A stretch of DNA of 64,000 nucleotides from CBDFHJ01 sp965247635 (GTDB taxonomy: Bacteria > Chloroflexota > Dehalococcoidia > Lucifugimonadales > Australimonadaceae). Below, one piece after another: positions 8,437 to 16,591 of this stretch (position 1 is its first letter; every line of letters starts with the position of its first letter). The stretch lies in contig CBDFHJ010000007.1 in assembly GCA_965247635.1 (NCBI GenBank), forward strand, positions 310,001-374,000. The letters run 5' to 3'. Both the position numbers and the translations under genes were made by a program. Below the pieces are notes generated by a model. It had not been told where the DNA came from, did not search any database, and saw only the letters and a program-made list of their open reading frames with translations.

Positions 8437-9290
8437 GCCCTTCCCGCCGTCGCGCCGCGGTGACCAGGGTCCGTCGGCGGCCGGGCGTCTCCGAACGCCG
8501 GGCCTGCCGGGTCGTGGGCCACCCCCGCACCACTCAGCGCTATCGGCCTCTGGAGCGCAGCCAGGAATCACTGCTGACCGCGGCGGTGGTCCGCTTGGCC
8601 AGCCAGTTCGGCCGCTATGGCTACCGACGGATCACTGCGCTGCTCCGGCAAGAGGGGTGGCGGGTGAACCACAAGCGGGTGGAGCGAATCTGGCGACGGG
8701 AAGGGCTGAAGGTGCCGGCGAAGCAGCCGAAGCGGGGTCGGCTCTGGCTCAACGATGGTTCCATCGTCCGGTTGCGGCCCGAACGGCCCAACCATGTGTG
8801 GGCCTACGACTTTGTGGCAGCCCGGACCCATGACGGCCGTGTGGTCCGGCTCCTGAATGTCATCGACGAATACACCAGGGAATGCCTGGTCATCAAAGCT
8901 GAACGGCACATCCTGGCCCACAACGTCGTGGAATGCCTCGGAGAGTTGTTCCTGGAGCGGGGTGTCCCTGAACATGTGCGCTCTGATAACGGGCCTGAGT
9001 TCACCGCCAAGGCTGTCCGGAGCTGGATAGGTCAAGTGGGGGCCAAGACGCTGTTTATCCAGCCGGGCAGTCCCTGGGAGAACGGGTATGTTGAGAGCTT
9101 CAATGGGAAGCTGCGGGATGAGCTCCTCAACGGCGAGGTCTTCTACACCCTCCAAGAGGTCCGGGTGGTCACGGAGCTATGGCGACGGCACTACAACCAC
9201 TACCGGCCTCACAGCGCCTTGCGTTATAGACCCCCAGCTCCCGAGGCCGTTTTGACCAGAACCGGGTTCGCTCTATCAGGGACAGACTAA
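8433..9290 (+). CDS. IS3-family transposase OrfB (DDE integrase)
   Basis: The 285-residue product starts at a GTG overlapping the orfA stop. It has the HTH_21 region (GYRRITALLRQEGW), then the rve integrase core with the DDE residues in WAYDFVAART, RSDNGPEF and SPWENGYVESFNGKLRDELL, and the YNHYRPHSAL ending. Its length is normal for OrfB. The frame remains open upstream of the GTG into orfA, consistent with production by -1 frameshifting. Confidence 0.9.
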   Translation: MSPSRRRAAVTRVRRRPGVSERRACRVVGHPRTTQRYRPLERSQESLLTAAVVRLASQFGRYGYRRITALLRQEGWRVNHKRVERIWRREGLKVPAKQPKRGRLWLNDGSIVRLRPERPNHVWAYDFVAARTHDGRVVRLLNVIDEYTRECLVIKAERHILAHNVVECLGELFLERGVPEHVRSDNGPEFTAKAVRSWIGQVGAKTLFIQPGSPWENGYVESFNGKLRDELLNGEVFYTLQEVRVVTELWRRHYNHYRPHSALRYRPPAPEAVLTRTGFALSGTD

Positions 9291-9324
9291 CTTTGCATGT
9301 GGTACTAATGCCGGGGGCAGGTCA

Positions 9325-9510
9325 GGACCAGTTTGGGACACACGGTGCCGATGGCTGGTGGTCAGCGACAACCCTGACTGGCCGCCTGCACCTATGCTGT
9401 ATGGCACAGACATCATCGGCGAAGTGCGGTGGACAGCGAGGTACCCCGATCGGACCCAGGTAGTCTTTATGCTACACGTTCGGTCTTGTGGAAAGCCGTG
9501 GATTACCTGA
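9325..9510 (+). pseudogene. C-terminal remnant of an S24/LexA-like phage repressor
   Basis: Directly after the IS3 end, one plus-strand frame reads RWLVVSDNPDWPPAP, then a GTDIIGEVRWTARYP stretch before stopping at 9508-9510. This resembles the last beta strands of S24 (LexA/CI) peptidases, where a SDNPxYPP segment precedes an IIGxVxW segment. The N-terminal DNA-binding part and catalytic Ser/Lys region are absent, presumably lost with the IS insertion. Confidence 0.5.
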
Positions 9511-9803
9511 CCGATGAGCAACGCGAGTTACTCTACGACATCTTTAAGGGTACGCTCGCGGACTTGCGCGCCAGTTGGGGCAGTGAGTCGGGCAGTGTTT
9601 TCAGAAATGACTTCCTGGACGAGCTTGAGAAAATCACGTTCCGATTGGCTCAGAGCCCGAAGCTCCGCGAGGGTGATGGGAATAGGAGCCTTGTTAGGGA
9701 ATTCGTCTGTATTCGTTGCGATGTCATGGCAATCGGACATGGATCCTCTCTTTCCTGCCCATCCTGTGGGACAGCCACATGGCTTGAGGCTTGGTACATA
9801 TAG
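9429..9803 (+). CDS. Small zinc-ribbon protein
   Basis: The 124-residue frame starts at GTG 9429. The start is uncertain because the first 20 residues overlap the repressor remnant; a start near the LWKAVDYLTDEQRELLYDIF helix is also possible. The middle is acidic and helical (NDFLDELEKITFRLAQ). The C-terminus has a CIRCD...CPSCG zinc ribbon followed by TATWLEAW. No named family is recognised. It lies between two repressor remnants, so it may be phage cargo. Confidence 0.45.
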   Translation: MDSEVPRSDPGSLYATRSVLWKAVDYLTDEQRELLYDIFKGTLADLRASWGSESGSVFRNDFLDELEKITFRLAQSPKLREGDGNRSLVREFVCIRCDVMAIGHGSSLSCPSCGTATWLEAWYI

Positions 9804-9818
9804 TCGGTTGCAACCTCC

Positions 9819-9881
9819 CTACCAGTTTACACCACCGAGAGCACCATCGGCGAGGTGCGGTGGGGGGCGCGGACGTTTTAG
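9819..9881 (+). pseudogene. Second S24-like C-terminal remnant
   Basis: One frame reads VYTTESTIGEVRWGARTF and stops at 9879-9881. It repeats the IIGEVRWTARYP segment found 400 bases upstream, at both protein and DNA level (ATCGGCGA(A/G)GTGCGGTGG). This suggests a partial duplication of a repressor 3' end flanking the zinc-ribbon gene. Very short, so low confidence. Confidence 0.35.
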
Positions 9882-9942
9882 TTTGATGGGTGAGGTGTGG
9901 GGTATTAGAGCCATAGTTCTCCATATTCAGCTATAAATATAG

Positions 9943-9971
9943 CCTGGGTTCGAATCCCACTCTCTCCGCCA
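9943..9971 (+). other. 3' fragment of a tRNA-Ser gene, probable prophage attachment site
   Basis: The segment CCTGGGTTCGAATCCCAC followed by TCTCTCCGCCA is the T-arm, acceptor 3' strand, discriminator G and CCA of a tRNA, best matching serine tRNAs (GGAGAG acceptor partner). No D-arm, anticodon arm or 5' acceptor strand precedes it; the upstream bases are AT-rich and unrelated. Because it lies exactly between phage-type genes and ordinary chromosome, it is best read as an attachment site in the 3' end of tRNA-Ser. Confidence 0.65.
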
Positions 9972-10107
9972 GGGAAGCTCTCCATACATATCCTTAACCC
10001 GTCTCTAAAGCCGTTCGGGCGTCGTAACCGCTTGACAGGCCTCCCGCTCGATGCCATATTCCGGCTACCCGACATTCCTTCGAACCTCATACTCAGGAGG
10101 GACCCGT

Positions 10108-10641
10108 ATGTCCTCCGCTACCTCAGGTTCAGGCCAGGCCAAAGACGCGCCCGTGTCCGCCGATTCCTTTAAGGGCACCCTTGGGACTTTCGCCAGCGGC
10201 GTCACCATCGTCACCAGCGCCGACGTCCAGGGGGCGCCTAACGGGGTTACCGTTAGCGCCTTCGCCTCGCTGTCTTTGGACCCGCCGCTCATATCGGTAT
10301 ACCTGACCCAAGTGTCGCGCACCCTGGCCGCCATCCGGCAACGCCGGGCGTTCGTGGTACACATTCTCTCCGAGGAACACGCGAAGCTGGGCGCCAGGTT
10401 CGCCAGCGGTCAAGACGACAAGTTCCAAGGCGTGCCGTACGCCTGGAGCGCCCAGGGCATGCCGCTGCTAGACGACTGTTCTACTCACCTGGAGTGCTCC
10501 CTGGAGCAAGAGCACACCGGCGGTGACCACGTCATCGTGGTGGGGTTGGTCACCGCCGCACGATACTCAGCAGACGCAAAGCCGCTGCTGTACTTTCGCC
10601 GGGCGTTTAGGGCCATGGGTGGCGACGTCGCTTCCACCTAA
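10108..10641 (+). CDS. Flavin reductase-like FMN-binding protein
   Basis: The 177-residue product has the flavin reductase split-barrel fold: FKGTLGTFASGVTIVTSAD near residue 25, GVTVSAFASLSLDPPLISVY (FMN phosphate loop), and C-terminal DHVIVVGLV. Members supply reduced flavin to two-component monooxygenases or act as stand-alone FMN reductases; no monooxygenase partner is adjacent. The start at 10108 follows AGGAGG at a good spacing; an upstream ATG at 10051 adds an unconserved leader. The TAA stop lies within the first bases of a MITE-like element. Confidence 0.85.
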   Translation: MSSATSGSGQAKDAPVSADSFKGTLGTFASGVTIVTSADVQGAPNGVTVSAFASLSLDPPLISVYLTQVSRTLAAIRQRRAFVVHILSEEHAKLGARFASGQDDKFQGVPYAWSAQGMPLLDDCSTHLECSLEQEHTGGDHVIVVGLVTAARYSADAKPLLYFRRAFRAMGGDVAST

Positions 10642-10972
10642 TATCCCAAGTCACTATCCGTTCAATAAATGGGGAGAGTTGCAGAGCCTCGTTCATGGTT
10701 CGACAGGCCTGTCCTGAGCAAGGTCGAAGGGCTCACCACGAACGGGGGAAATCCGCTCGTCCTCAGCCTGTCCTGAGAGCCTATGGCTTTTTGTTCCTTC
10801 CCCCCTTGTGGGGGAAGGGTAGGATGGGGGGAGCCAAGCCACGGCCGGGCGCTTCGCCCCCACCTAAGTCCTCCCCCATCAAGGGGGAGGATGCCTCACA
10901 AGCTCAGGGCTTGTCGAAGGATGAGCGGATTATGTCCCGACAGGTCGGGACTGACTCACCACCTAAAGCTAG
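10638..10972. repeat. MITE-like dispersed element, copy A
   Basis: The left end reads CTAATATCCCAAGTCACTA then TCCGTTCAATAAATG; the right end contains GGATGAGCGGATTATG, a GTCCCGAC/GTCGGGAC hairpin, GACTGACTC and GCTAGG. The core has GTTCATGGTTCGACAGGC and CCTGTCCTGAG modules shared with copies at 26424 and 55613. A nested GC-rich palindromic stretch at about 10783-10900 (CCCCCTTGTGGGGG, CCTCCCCC...GGGGGAGG) makes this copy longer. The leftmost bases supply the TAA of the flavin reductase gene. Confidence 0.65.
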
Positions 10973-11161
10973 GCCTTCCTCTCCGCCTGTATTCGCCCCG
11001 CCAGCGCTTCCGAAGGGGTCCAGTCCAGCAGCGGCATGGCCGATGGTACCGGCCTGTGCTACATTCTGCCTGCGCGCTTCCCTCAGCGGTGCCCCATGCA
11101 GCAGGTGTGAGGCGACTGCTGTCGGCGCGGAACGGACTTTTGGGCAAAGGATGTCCCGATA

Positions 11162-12142
11162 ATGGCAACCCTGGTAACCGGAGGAACGGGCTTTGTGGCG
11201 TCCAACATCGTTCGGGCCCTGGCCGAACGGGGGCACGACGTCGTTTCTCTGGACGTGACGCCGCCCGACGACCTGGTGCGCAGGTACTGGGAACCGTGGA
11301 AGGCCAACATCGCTTGGGTCCAGGGGGATATCCTTGATCCCGCCGACCTCCAGCGCGTCGGGCGCGCCCATCAGATCGACAAGATCGTCCACGCCGCCGT
11401 CTACACTGGGATTCGAGAGGATATCGAGCGGTCCGATAGCCGGAGGATCGTCGACATCAACCTGGCGGGGACGGCGAACCTGCTGGACCTAGCGCGACAG
11501 ATTGGGTTAGCGCGATTTCTTTACGTGAGCTCAGGCTCGGTCTACGAAGGGATGGATGCGGATGGGCCGCTTATCGAAGACTCTTTGGTCCGGCCCAGGT
11601 CGCTCTACGCCGTAACCAAGTACGTGAGCGAGCTGTTGACGGAGCGGTACGGGGAGCTCCACGGCTTCGAGGCGGTCAGCGTTCGCCTGGGCAGTCCCTT
11701 TGGCCCCATGGAGCGCGTGACAGGCCACCGTGCCGTCATGTCGCTCATGTACCAGTGGACGAGGATGGCGCTGCGAGGAGAACCCATCGAGGTGGAGCCC
11801 CGAGGAATCGGCGACTGCATCTACGTCGGTGACGTGGCCAGGGGCATATCCGCCGTGCTGGACGCCCCAGCGCTCTCCCATCGCGTGTACAACCTCGCCC
11901 GGGGAGTTAGGGTCTCCTTGGACGAGCTGATCGCCGCTTTTCGGGAGGCGTACCCCAATGTGCGGTTCGTCGAGCCGATTCCCCAGGGCGTCCAGGACGC
12001 GTTCTCACCACCCGCCGGCAGAGTGATGGATGTAGGCCGTATCGCAGCCGACGTGGGTTTCAGGGACCAGCTTGACCTGGCCGCCGGCTTGAAGGCGTAT
12101 TTCAAGTGGGGTGAGGAGTTTGGCCTCGCCGCGCTTGCATGA
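11162..12142 (+). CDS. NAD-dependent epimerase/dehydratase (extended SDR)
   Basis: The 326-residue product has the Rossmann nucleotide loop TGGTGFVASNIVRAL at residues 6-20, an acidic residue after the second strand (VVSLDV) favouring NAD, a catalytic Ser region (YVSSGSVYEG) and YxxxK in SLYAVTKYVSE. These place it in the UDP-sugar epimerase-like extended SDR family. The substrate cannot be read from sequence. AAGGA lies about 10 nt before the ATG. PurU follows after 41 bp on the same strand, so co-transcription is possible. Confidence 0.85.
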   Translation: MATLVTGGTGFVASNIVRALAERGHDVVSLDVTPPDDLVRRYWEPWKANIAWVQGDILDPADLQRVGRAHQIDKIVHAAVYTGIREDIERSDSRRIVDINLAGTANLLDLARQIGLARFLYVSSGSVYEGMDADGPLIEDSLVRPRSLYAVTKYVSELLTERYGELHGFEAVSVRLGSPFGPMERVTGHRAVMSLMYQWTRMALRGEPIEVEPRGIGDCIYVGDVARGISAVLDAPALSHRVYNLARGVRVSLDELIAAFREAYPNVRFVEPIPQGVQDAFSPPAGRVMDVGRIAADVGFRDQLDLAAGLKAYFKWGEEFGLAALA

Positions 12143-12183
12143 ATGACCCTACAGTCCGCGGCCACAAGGCCTAGCGACCTCTT

Positions 12184-13047
12184 ATGCGTAGACCAGAAGT
12201 GACGGCAACCTTGCTCCTCTCGTGCCAGGACCAAAAGGGCCTGGTGGCGGCTGTTGCCGACTTCATCTATCGGAACGGGGGGAACATCATCCACGCGGAC
12301 CAGCACACCGATAGCGAAGAGGGTGTTTTCGTCCAGCGCGTGGAGTGGGAGCTCAACGGGTTCACGGTGCCTCGCGACCAGCTACAAGCGGCCTTCCAGC
12401 CCATTGCCGACGCTTTCGGCATGACCTGGAGCCTCCGCTTCTCGGACTACGTGCCCAGAATCGCGGTCCTCGTCTCGACGCAGGCGCACTGCTTGTACGA
12501 CCTGCTAGCCAGGCAGCGCATGGGAGAGCTCAGCGGCGAGGTCCCTGTCGTCATCAGCAACCACCCTGACCTGGAGCACGTGGCGGAGGGCTTTGGGGTC
12601 CAGTTCCGTTGCTTCCCGGTGGAGCCTCAGACCAAGGCGGTCCAAGAACGCCAGGTCCTGGAGGTGCTGGAGGAGCACCGGATAGACCTGGTAGTCCTGG
12701 CTCGGTACATGCAGGTCCTCAGCCCTGGGTTCGTGGAGCGGTACGTCGGCCGGATGATCAACATCCACCACTCCTTCCTGCCCGCGTTCGCCGGGGCACG
12801 CCCGTATCGGCAGGCGTACCAGCGCGGCGTGAAGATCATCGGCGCCACGGCCCACTACGTGACCGCGGAGCTGGACGAGGGGCCAATCATCGCGCAGGAC
12901 GTGATACGGGTCAGCCACAGGGACTCAGAGGTCAACCTGGTGCACAAGGGCCGTGACCTGGAAATGGTGGTGCTCGCCAGGGCGGTTGGACTGCACCTCG
13001 GCAACCGAATAGTGGTCTACGGCAACAAGACGGCTGTTTTCGACTGA
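12184..13047 (+). CDS. purU: Formyltetrahydrofolate deformylase
   Basis: The 287-residue product hydrolyses 10-formyl-THF to formate and THF. The N-terminal ACT domain (residues 7-85, SCQDQKGLVAAVADFIYRNG) is followed by the formyltransferase fold with VVISNHPDL, the catalytic NIHHSFLPAFAGARPY and TAELDEGPII, supplying the Asn/His/Asp triad. Length and domain order match PurU and distinguish it from PurN, which lacks the ACT domain. It follows the SDR gene on the same strand. Confidence 0.93.
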   Translation: MRRPEVTATLLLSCQDQKGLVAAVADFIYRNGGNIIHADQHTDSEEGVFVQRVEWELNGFTVPRDQLQAAFQPIADAFGMTWSLRFSDYVPRIAVLVSTQAHCLYDLLARQRMGELSGEVPVVISNHPDLEHVAEGFGVQFRCFPVEPQTKAVQERQVLEVLEEHRIDLVVLARYMQVLSPGFVERYVGRMINIHHSFLPAFAGARPYRQAYQRGVKIIGATAHYVTAELDEGPIIAQDVIRVSHRDSEVNLVHKGRDLEMVVLARAVGLHLGNRIVVYGNKTAVFD

Positions 13048-13144
13048 CCGCCTCCGCGCTCGTTGCGCCCGTGCTCGTTGTGAAGGAATAGGCGCTTATG
13101 TAACTGGTGAGCGCGGTTTACGTGGACCGTGGTCAAACCGGACC

Positions 13145-13219
13145 TGGTGCCCCCGGCAGGAATCGAACCCGCAACGCCCTGGTTAAAAGCCAGGCGCTCT
13201 GCCGTTGAGCTACGGGGGC
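13145..13219 (-). tRNA. tRNA-Lys (anticodon TTT)
   Basis: The minus strand folds into a full cloverleaf: acceptor GCCCCCG paired with CGGGGGC, D-arm GCTCAACGGCAGAGC, anticodon stem CCTGG/CCAGG with loop CTTTTAA (anticodon TTT), T-arm GCGGGTTCGATTCCTGC, and discriminator A with encoded CCA. It sits between purU and the signal peptidase gene. Confidence 0.95.
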
Positions 13220-13231
13220 GTGTATGCCGTC

Positions 13232-13825
13232 TTACCATCCCCAGCGGACCTGTAGCAGTCCGAACCGGTTAAGCGGCCAATAGCCGAGCCACACTTTCCC
13301 GACGATCTTGTCTCGCGGCACCGTGCCAAACACGCGGGAGTCTTCGCTCTGCAGCCGGTTGTCACCCATGACGAAGTACTCGTTTGGCCCAACTACCACG
13401 GGCCTGCGGGTATCTTGGGACGGCCGTCTTATGTACGGCTCGGCCAGGACTTCACCGTTGATGAGCACCTGGCCGCCATCGATTTCCACGGTGTCGCCCG
13501 GCTCACCAATGACCCGCTTGACGAAGTCTGGGGCCGTCGGGTCCTGGGGGTTTTCGAACACAACAACGTCACCTCGCCCCGGTGCGTGGAAGGGGAACCA
13601 CTTCTCGCCCTCCTCGGCCTCCACCCAAGGTAGGTAGCGAGCGACCCGCCCTACGTCAATACTCAGGTACACCGCCTTGTTGACGAGCACCAGCTCGTCA
13701 TTGGTGAGCTGGGGGTCCATGCTCGGACCTTTCACCTGATAGTTTTGGAGGGTCGCGTGAAGCAGCAGAAAGACCAGTGCCGTCAGGGCAATGGTCTCTA
13801 TGGCCTCTCGGATGGTCGCATTCAT
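13232..13825 (-). CDS. lepB: Signal peptidase I
   Basis: The 197-residue product cleaves Sec/Tat signal peptides at the outer face of the membrane. An N-terminal membrane anchor (ALTALVFLLLHATLQNY, residues about 11-27) is followed by box B with the catalytic Ser (VKGPSMDPQL), box D with the general-base Lys (FVKRVIGEPGD) and box E (VMGDNRLQSEDSR). The ATG at 13825 is chosen over an upstream frame to 14167 because family homology begins there and the extra 114 residues look non-coding. Confidence 0.92.
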   Translation of the reverse strand: MNATIREAIETIALTALVFLLLHATLQNYQVKGPSMDPQLTNDELVLVNKAVYLSIDVGRVARYLPWVEAEEGEKWFPFHAPGRGDVVVFENPQDPTAPDFVKRVIGEPGDTVEIDGGQVLINGEVLAEPYIRRPSQDTRRPVVVGPNEYFVMGDNRLQSEDSRVFGTVPRDKIVGKVWLGYWPLNRFGLLQVRWGW

Positions 13826-13858
13826 ACGCAGCGGCAACAATAAGGCGGTGGCGCCGCA

Positions 13859-14040
13859 CACATTATAGCAGCCGCCCGCGCAGCGACGGCGGGTTGACCA
13901 GCCATGGAGTCTGGGGGCGCCACCGACAGGTCGGTCCGAAGGACTCCGGACTCCTTTCGGAGGGCAGGCGGCGAGCGGCCCCCAGTGAATCCGGAGGGCG
14001 CAGAAGGTGGCAAACTCCACTCGAAGCACGGATGCATGAC
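13859..14040. repeat. Intergenic palindromic GC-rich repeats
   Basis: This spacer between the divergent signal peptidase and sigma genes holds a CTGGGGGCGC ... GGCGAGCGGCCCCCAG palindrome (13913-13986), also found near 41920-41955. Nested in it is a TCCGAAGGACTCCGGACTCC unit related to those near 38225 and 55665. These are short dispersed palindromes without coding content. Confidence 0.5.
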
Positions 14041-14087
14041 CGGACGCGGCTGCTACAATGCGTCGCACTCTTAGTCGGTCGGGACGT

Positions 14088-14699
14088 ATGGCCGTCGAAC
14101 CCTCAGCAGACCCCATGGAACGCCTCTGGGTCGAGCAGGCCCAGCGAGGCGACCTAGCCGCGTTCAACGCGATCGTTGAGCGGTGCCAGAAGCACGCCTA
14201 CAACCTGGCGTTCCGGATGCTCCGCGACTCCGCCGCCGCCGAGGACGCCACCCAAGAGGCGTTCTTCTCCGCTTTCCGCTCCATCACCCGTTTTCGAGGT
14301 GGCAATCTGCGCTCGTGGTTGCTTACCATCTTGGCAAACGGGTGCCGCGACTACCTGCGTTCGCCCCAGCGCCGGCGGACCACTTCCCTGGACGCCATAG
14401 TGGCCGAAGGTGACCCGGGCGGCCGTTGGGCGTCGCCCGACCCCTCTCCCGAGGAGCAGGTGCTGCAGGACGAGCTCAGCGGCCAGGTTCACGCTGCGCT
14501 GCAACGGCTGCCGGACGACCATCGCCTGGTGGTGACGTTGGTGGACCTCCAGGGCCTCGACTACGAGGAGGCGTCGCGGATTATCGGAGTCTCGCTGGGC
14601 ACGGTGAAGTCCCGGCTCAGCCGAGGACGGGACCGACTGCGGCAAATTCTTAGGCCGGTGTTGGAACTTTCGACAGGGCCATCTCGTCAGGAAGGTTAA
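14088..14699 (+). CDS. ECF-type RNA polymerase sigma factor
   Basis: The 203-residue product has sigma region 2 (AAFNAIVERCQKHAYNLAFR, then DAEDATQEAFF-like DAAAEDATQEAFFSAFRSI) and region 4 (LPDDHRLVVTLVDLQGLDYEE, IIGVSLGTVKSRLSRGRDRL), spaced by a variable linker. This is the normal ECF architecture. An ATG at 14058 would add ten residues. The gene is followed 10 bp later by an anti-sigma factor, forming the expected pair, and the two are probably co-transcribed. Confidence 0.9.
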   Translation: MAVEPSADPMERLWVEQAQRGDLAAFNAIVERCQKHAYNLAFRMLRDSAAAEDATQEAFFSAFRSITRFRGGNLRSWLLTILANGCRDYLRSPQRRRTTSLDAIVAEGDPGGRWASPDPSPEEQVLQDELSGQVHAALQRLPDDHRLVVTLVDLQGLDYEEASRIIGVSLGTVKSRLSRGRDRLRQILRPVLELSTGPSRQEG

Positions 14700-14709
14700 A
14701 GGAGTAGAT

Positions 14710-15387
14710 GTGTTTGGCTGGGTGAAAAACCTGGGGCACCGCCGGTACCGAGAGCTGCTCAACGCGCGTTTAGATGGCCGCCTCGATGCCAATGGCGGAG
14801 CGCGGCTGCAGTCCCACCTCGCGTCGTGCGCCGAGTGCCGGGCCGAGCTGTCGGAGCTCGAAGCCACCGTGGTGTTGCTTCGCGGCGCGCCACAGGTAGA
14901 GCCGCCCCGTTCCTTCGCCCTTCCCTACGCACCGCGCCAGGACGAGGCCACGGCCGGATGGCGGGCGCCTGGGCGGCTGCGGACCATGCAGGTGGCCACG
15001 GCCACGGCAGCCCTGGTACTGGTAGCCGTGGTATCCGTGGACCTCAGCGGCCTCACCGACGACTCGACGATGGTGTTCCTTGACGAGTTTTCTGCCGCCC
15101 AAACGGAGGCTGTAGGAACGCCGGCGGGTACAGAGATGCTGACCGCCTCTCCACCAGATTCCGACGAGGAGGCCAAGAGCTCTGCTTTCGCCGCCGCTGA
15201 GGACGTGACAGCCCCTCCGTCAGCCGAAGCTGCGCCCGCTGACCGTTTGGCCGGCGAAGGCCGAACGGCCCCCACTGGCCGAACGGCCATCGAGTGGCTG
15301 CTGATCGCCGTCGCGCTGGCCACCGCCGTGTTGGCCCTGGGCATGACCGCATGGACGTGGCGTGTCACCCAACGCCCTCCCGGCTAG
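14710..15387 (+). CDS. Anti-sigma factor with zinc-finger (zf-HC2) domain
   Basis: The 225-residue product begins at a GTG after GGAG. Residues 30-45 hold the H-x3-C-x2-C signature (HLASCAECRAEL) of the anti-sigma zinc domain. A transmembrane segment lies near residues 96-112 (TATAALVLVAVVSV), followed by an Ala/Pro/Thr-rich presumably periplasmic stretch and a second hydrophobic segment (WLLIAVALATAVLALGM) near the C-terminus. It would hold the upstream ECF sigma factor at the membrane until a signal arrives. Confidence 0.85.
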   Translation: MFGWVKNLGHRRYRELLNARLDGRLDANGGARLQSHLASCAECRAELSELEATVVLLRGAPQVEPPRSFALPYAPRQDEATAGWRAPGRLRTMQVATATAALVLVAVVSVDLSGLTDDSTMVFLDEFSAAQTEAVGTPAGTEMLTASPPDSDEEAKSSAFAAAEDVTAPPSAEAAPADRLAGEGRTAPTGRTAIEWLLIAVALATAVLALGMTAWTWRVTQRPPG

Positions 15388-15673
15388 GTCACACGCCCTT
15401 GTCACCCTGAGCAGCGCGAAGGGTCTCGTCCTCTTCCAGACGGGAAGGCGGGATTCCTCGTCCCGATGCAATCGGGACGAGGAATGACGAGGCAATGCTT
15501 CTTTTGTCACCCTGGCCCCGACAGGTCGGGGGAAGGGTCTCTCGGGAAGAGCTGGTGAGAGATGCTTCGTCCTTCCCCGGAAGGACTCAGCATGACGAGT
15601 GTGAGGGGTGCGTGGATGCGGGTCGGATCCATGGTTGGAACTTTTGAAGACCCTGCTTCGTCATACCTAATAG
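15388..15673. repeat. Intergenic dispersed repeat cluster
   Basis: This 286-base gap contains GGATTCCTCGTCCCGATGCA..TCGGGACGAGGAATGACGA palindromic modules, CACCCTGAGCAGCGCGAAGG, CCCCGACAGGTCGGGG, and TTCCCCGGAAGGACTCAG units. Related modules recur at 30690-30825 and 27715-27850. No gene is seen. Such units can act as transcription terminators or as small non-autonomous mobile repeats. Confidence 0.5.
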
Positions 15674-15739
15674 ATGCGCACTGATACGCGCCAGTCCAGT
15701 CAGACTTATCCCGGAGAAGAAGGGCGTAGGAGGCAAAGG

Positions 15740-16588
15740 ATGAAAGCGTTCGTTAGCGGCAGAACAGCACTGATCGTCATGCTCATGCTAGCGCTTGCCC
15801 TGATAGCGGCCGCGTGCTCCAATGGCGACGGCGACACGTCGGACAATACGGTACCCCTCGGAACAGGGGTTAATCTGTCGCCCGCGCGGCTAGCGGAGCT
15901 GGCCGTCAGCACAGGCGGCGTCTACGTCGGGACATCCCAGAGTAGCAGCGGCATCCACGTCACCGGCCTGGGGACCGTGACCGCGGAGCCCGACCTGGCG
16001 GTGCTGTCATTGGGGGTGGAGGCGTTCGCCGAGACCGTCTCGGAAGCTCGCGAGATCGCCGCCACTGCCACCAACGACATCATCACCGCGTTGAGAGACC
16101 AGGGCGTGCAGGACAACGACATGCAGACCGCACGCTTCTCCATTCAGCCGGAGTACGACTGGCAGAACAACCGGAACGGTAGGCCCCGGATCATAGGCTA
16201 CCGGGTCACCAACACGCTCAGCGTCAAGGTCCGGGACCTGGACAGCGTTGGTTCCGTCATCGACGGGGCCGCGGCCGCAGGCGGCGACGTTACCCGTATC
16301 AACCACATCAGTTTCTCCATCGAGGACGGCGCGGCGCTGGCGGAGCAGGCGCGGCGGCTGGCCGTGCAGGACGCCCTCAGCAAGGCAGGTCTGTTAGCGG
16401 AGGAGGCGGGCGTAACGCTGGGTGACCTGCAATTCATCACCGAGGTGAGCTCCCCTCAGTACGGCAGAAACGAGGACCTTTTCTTCGCGGAACGGGCCGT
16501 AGCAGCCGCCGCGCCTGCGCCTACGTCTATCCTGACCGGTGAGCAGGACGTGGTGGTGCGGGTCCAGACGGTGTTCGGGATCGGGTAA
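15740..16588 (+). CDS. SIMPL-domain (DUF541) lipoprotein
   Basis: The 282-residue product has a signal peptide ending in a lipobox (ALALIAAAC, Cys near residue 26), so it is probably membrane anchored outside the cytoplasm. The mature part has the SIMPL fold: GIHVTGLGTVTAEPDLAVLSLGVEA, ATNDIITALRDQGVQDNDMQT, IIGYRVTNTLSVKVRDLD, and the C-terminal ARRLAVQDALSKAGLLAE. The family's role is poorly defined (oxidative-stress and envelope links). The start at 15740 follows GGAGGCAAAGG. Confidence 0.85.
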   Translation: MKAFVSGRTALIVMLMLALALIAAACSNGDGDTSDNTVPLGTGVNLSPARLAELAVSTGGVYVGTSQSSSGIHVTGLGTVTAEPDLAVLSLGVEAFAETVSEAREIAATATNDIITALRDQGVQDNDMQTARFSIQPEYDWQNNRNGRPRIIGYRVTNTLSVKVRDLDSVGSVIDGAAAAGGDVTRINHISFSIEDGAALAEQARRLAVQDALSKAGLLAEEAGVTLGDLQFITEVSSPQYGRNEDLFFAERAVAAAAPAPTSILTGEQDVVVRVQTVFGIG

Positions 16589-16591
16589 CTG

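Larger units (their letters stand above)
8094..9324 (+). mobile_element. IS3-family insertion sequence
   Basis: The element is about 1231 bp with imperfect inverted ends: TGACCTGACCCCCG on the left, and TGACCTGCCCCCGG read inward from the right. TGACCTG ends are common in IS3-family members. It carries orfA and orfB in the usual +/overlap arrangement. No convincing target duplication was seen (GACC left, GGAC right), so an adjoining deletion is possible. It truncates a phage gene on its left and abuts a repressor remnant on its right. Confidence 0.8.
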
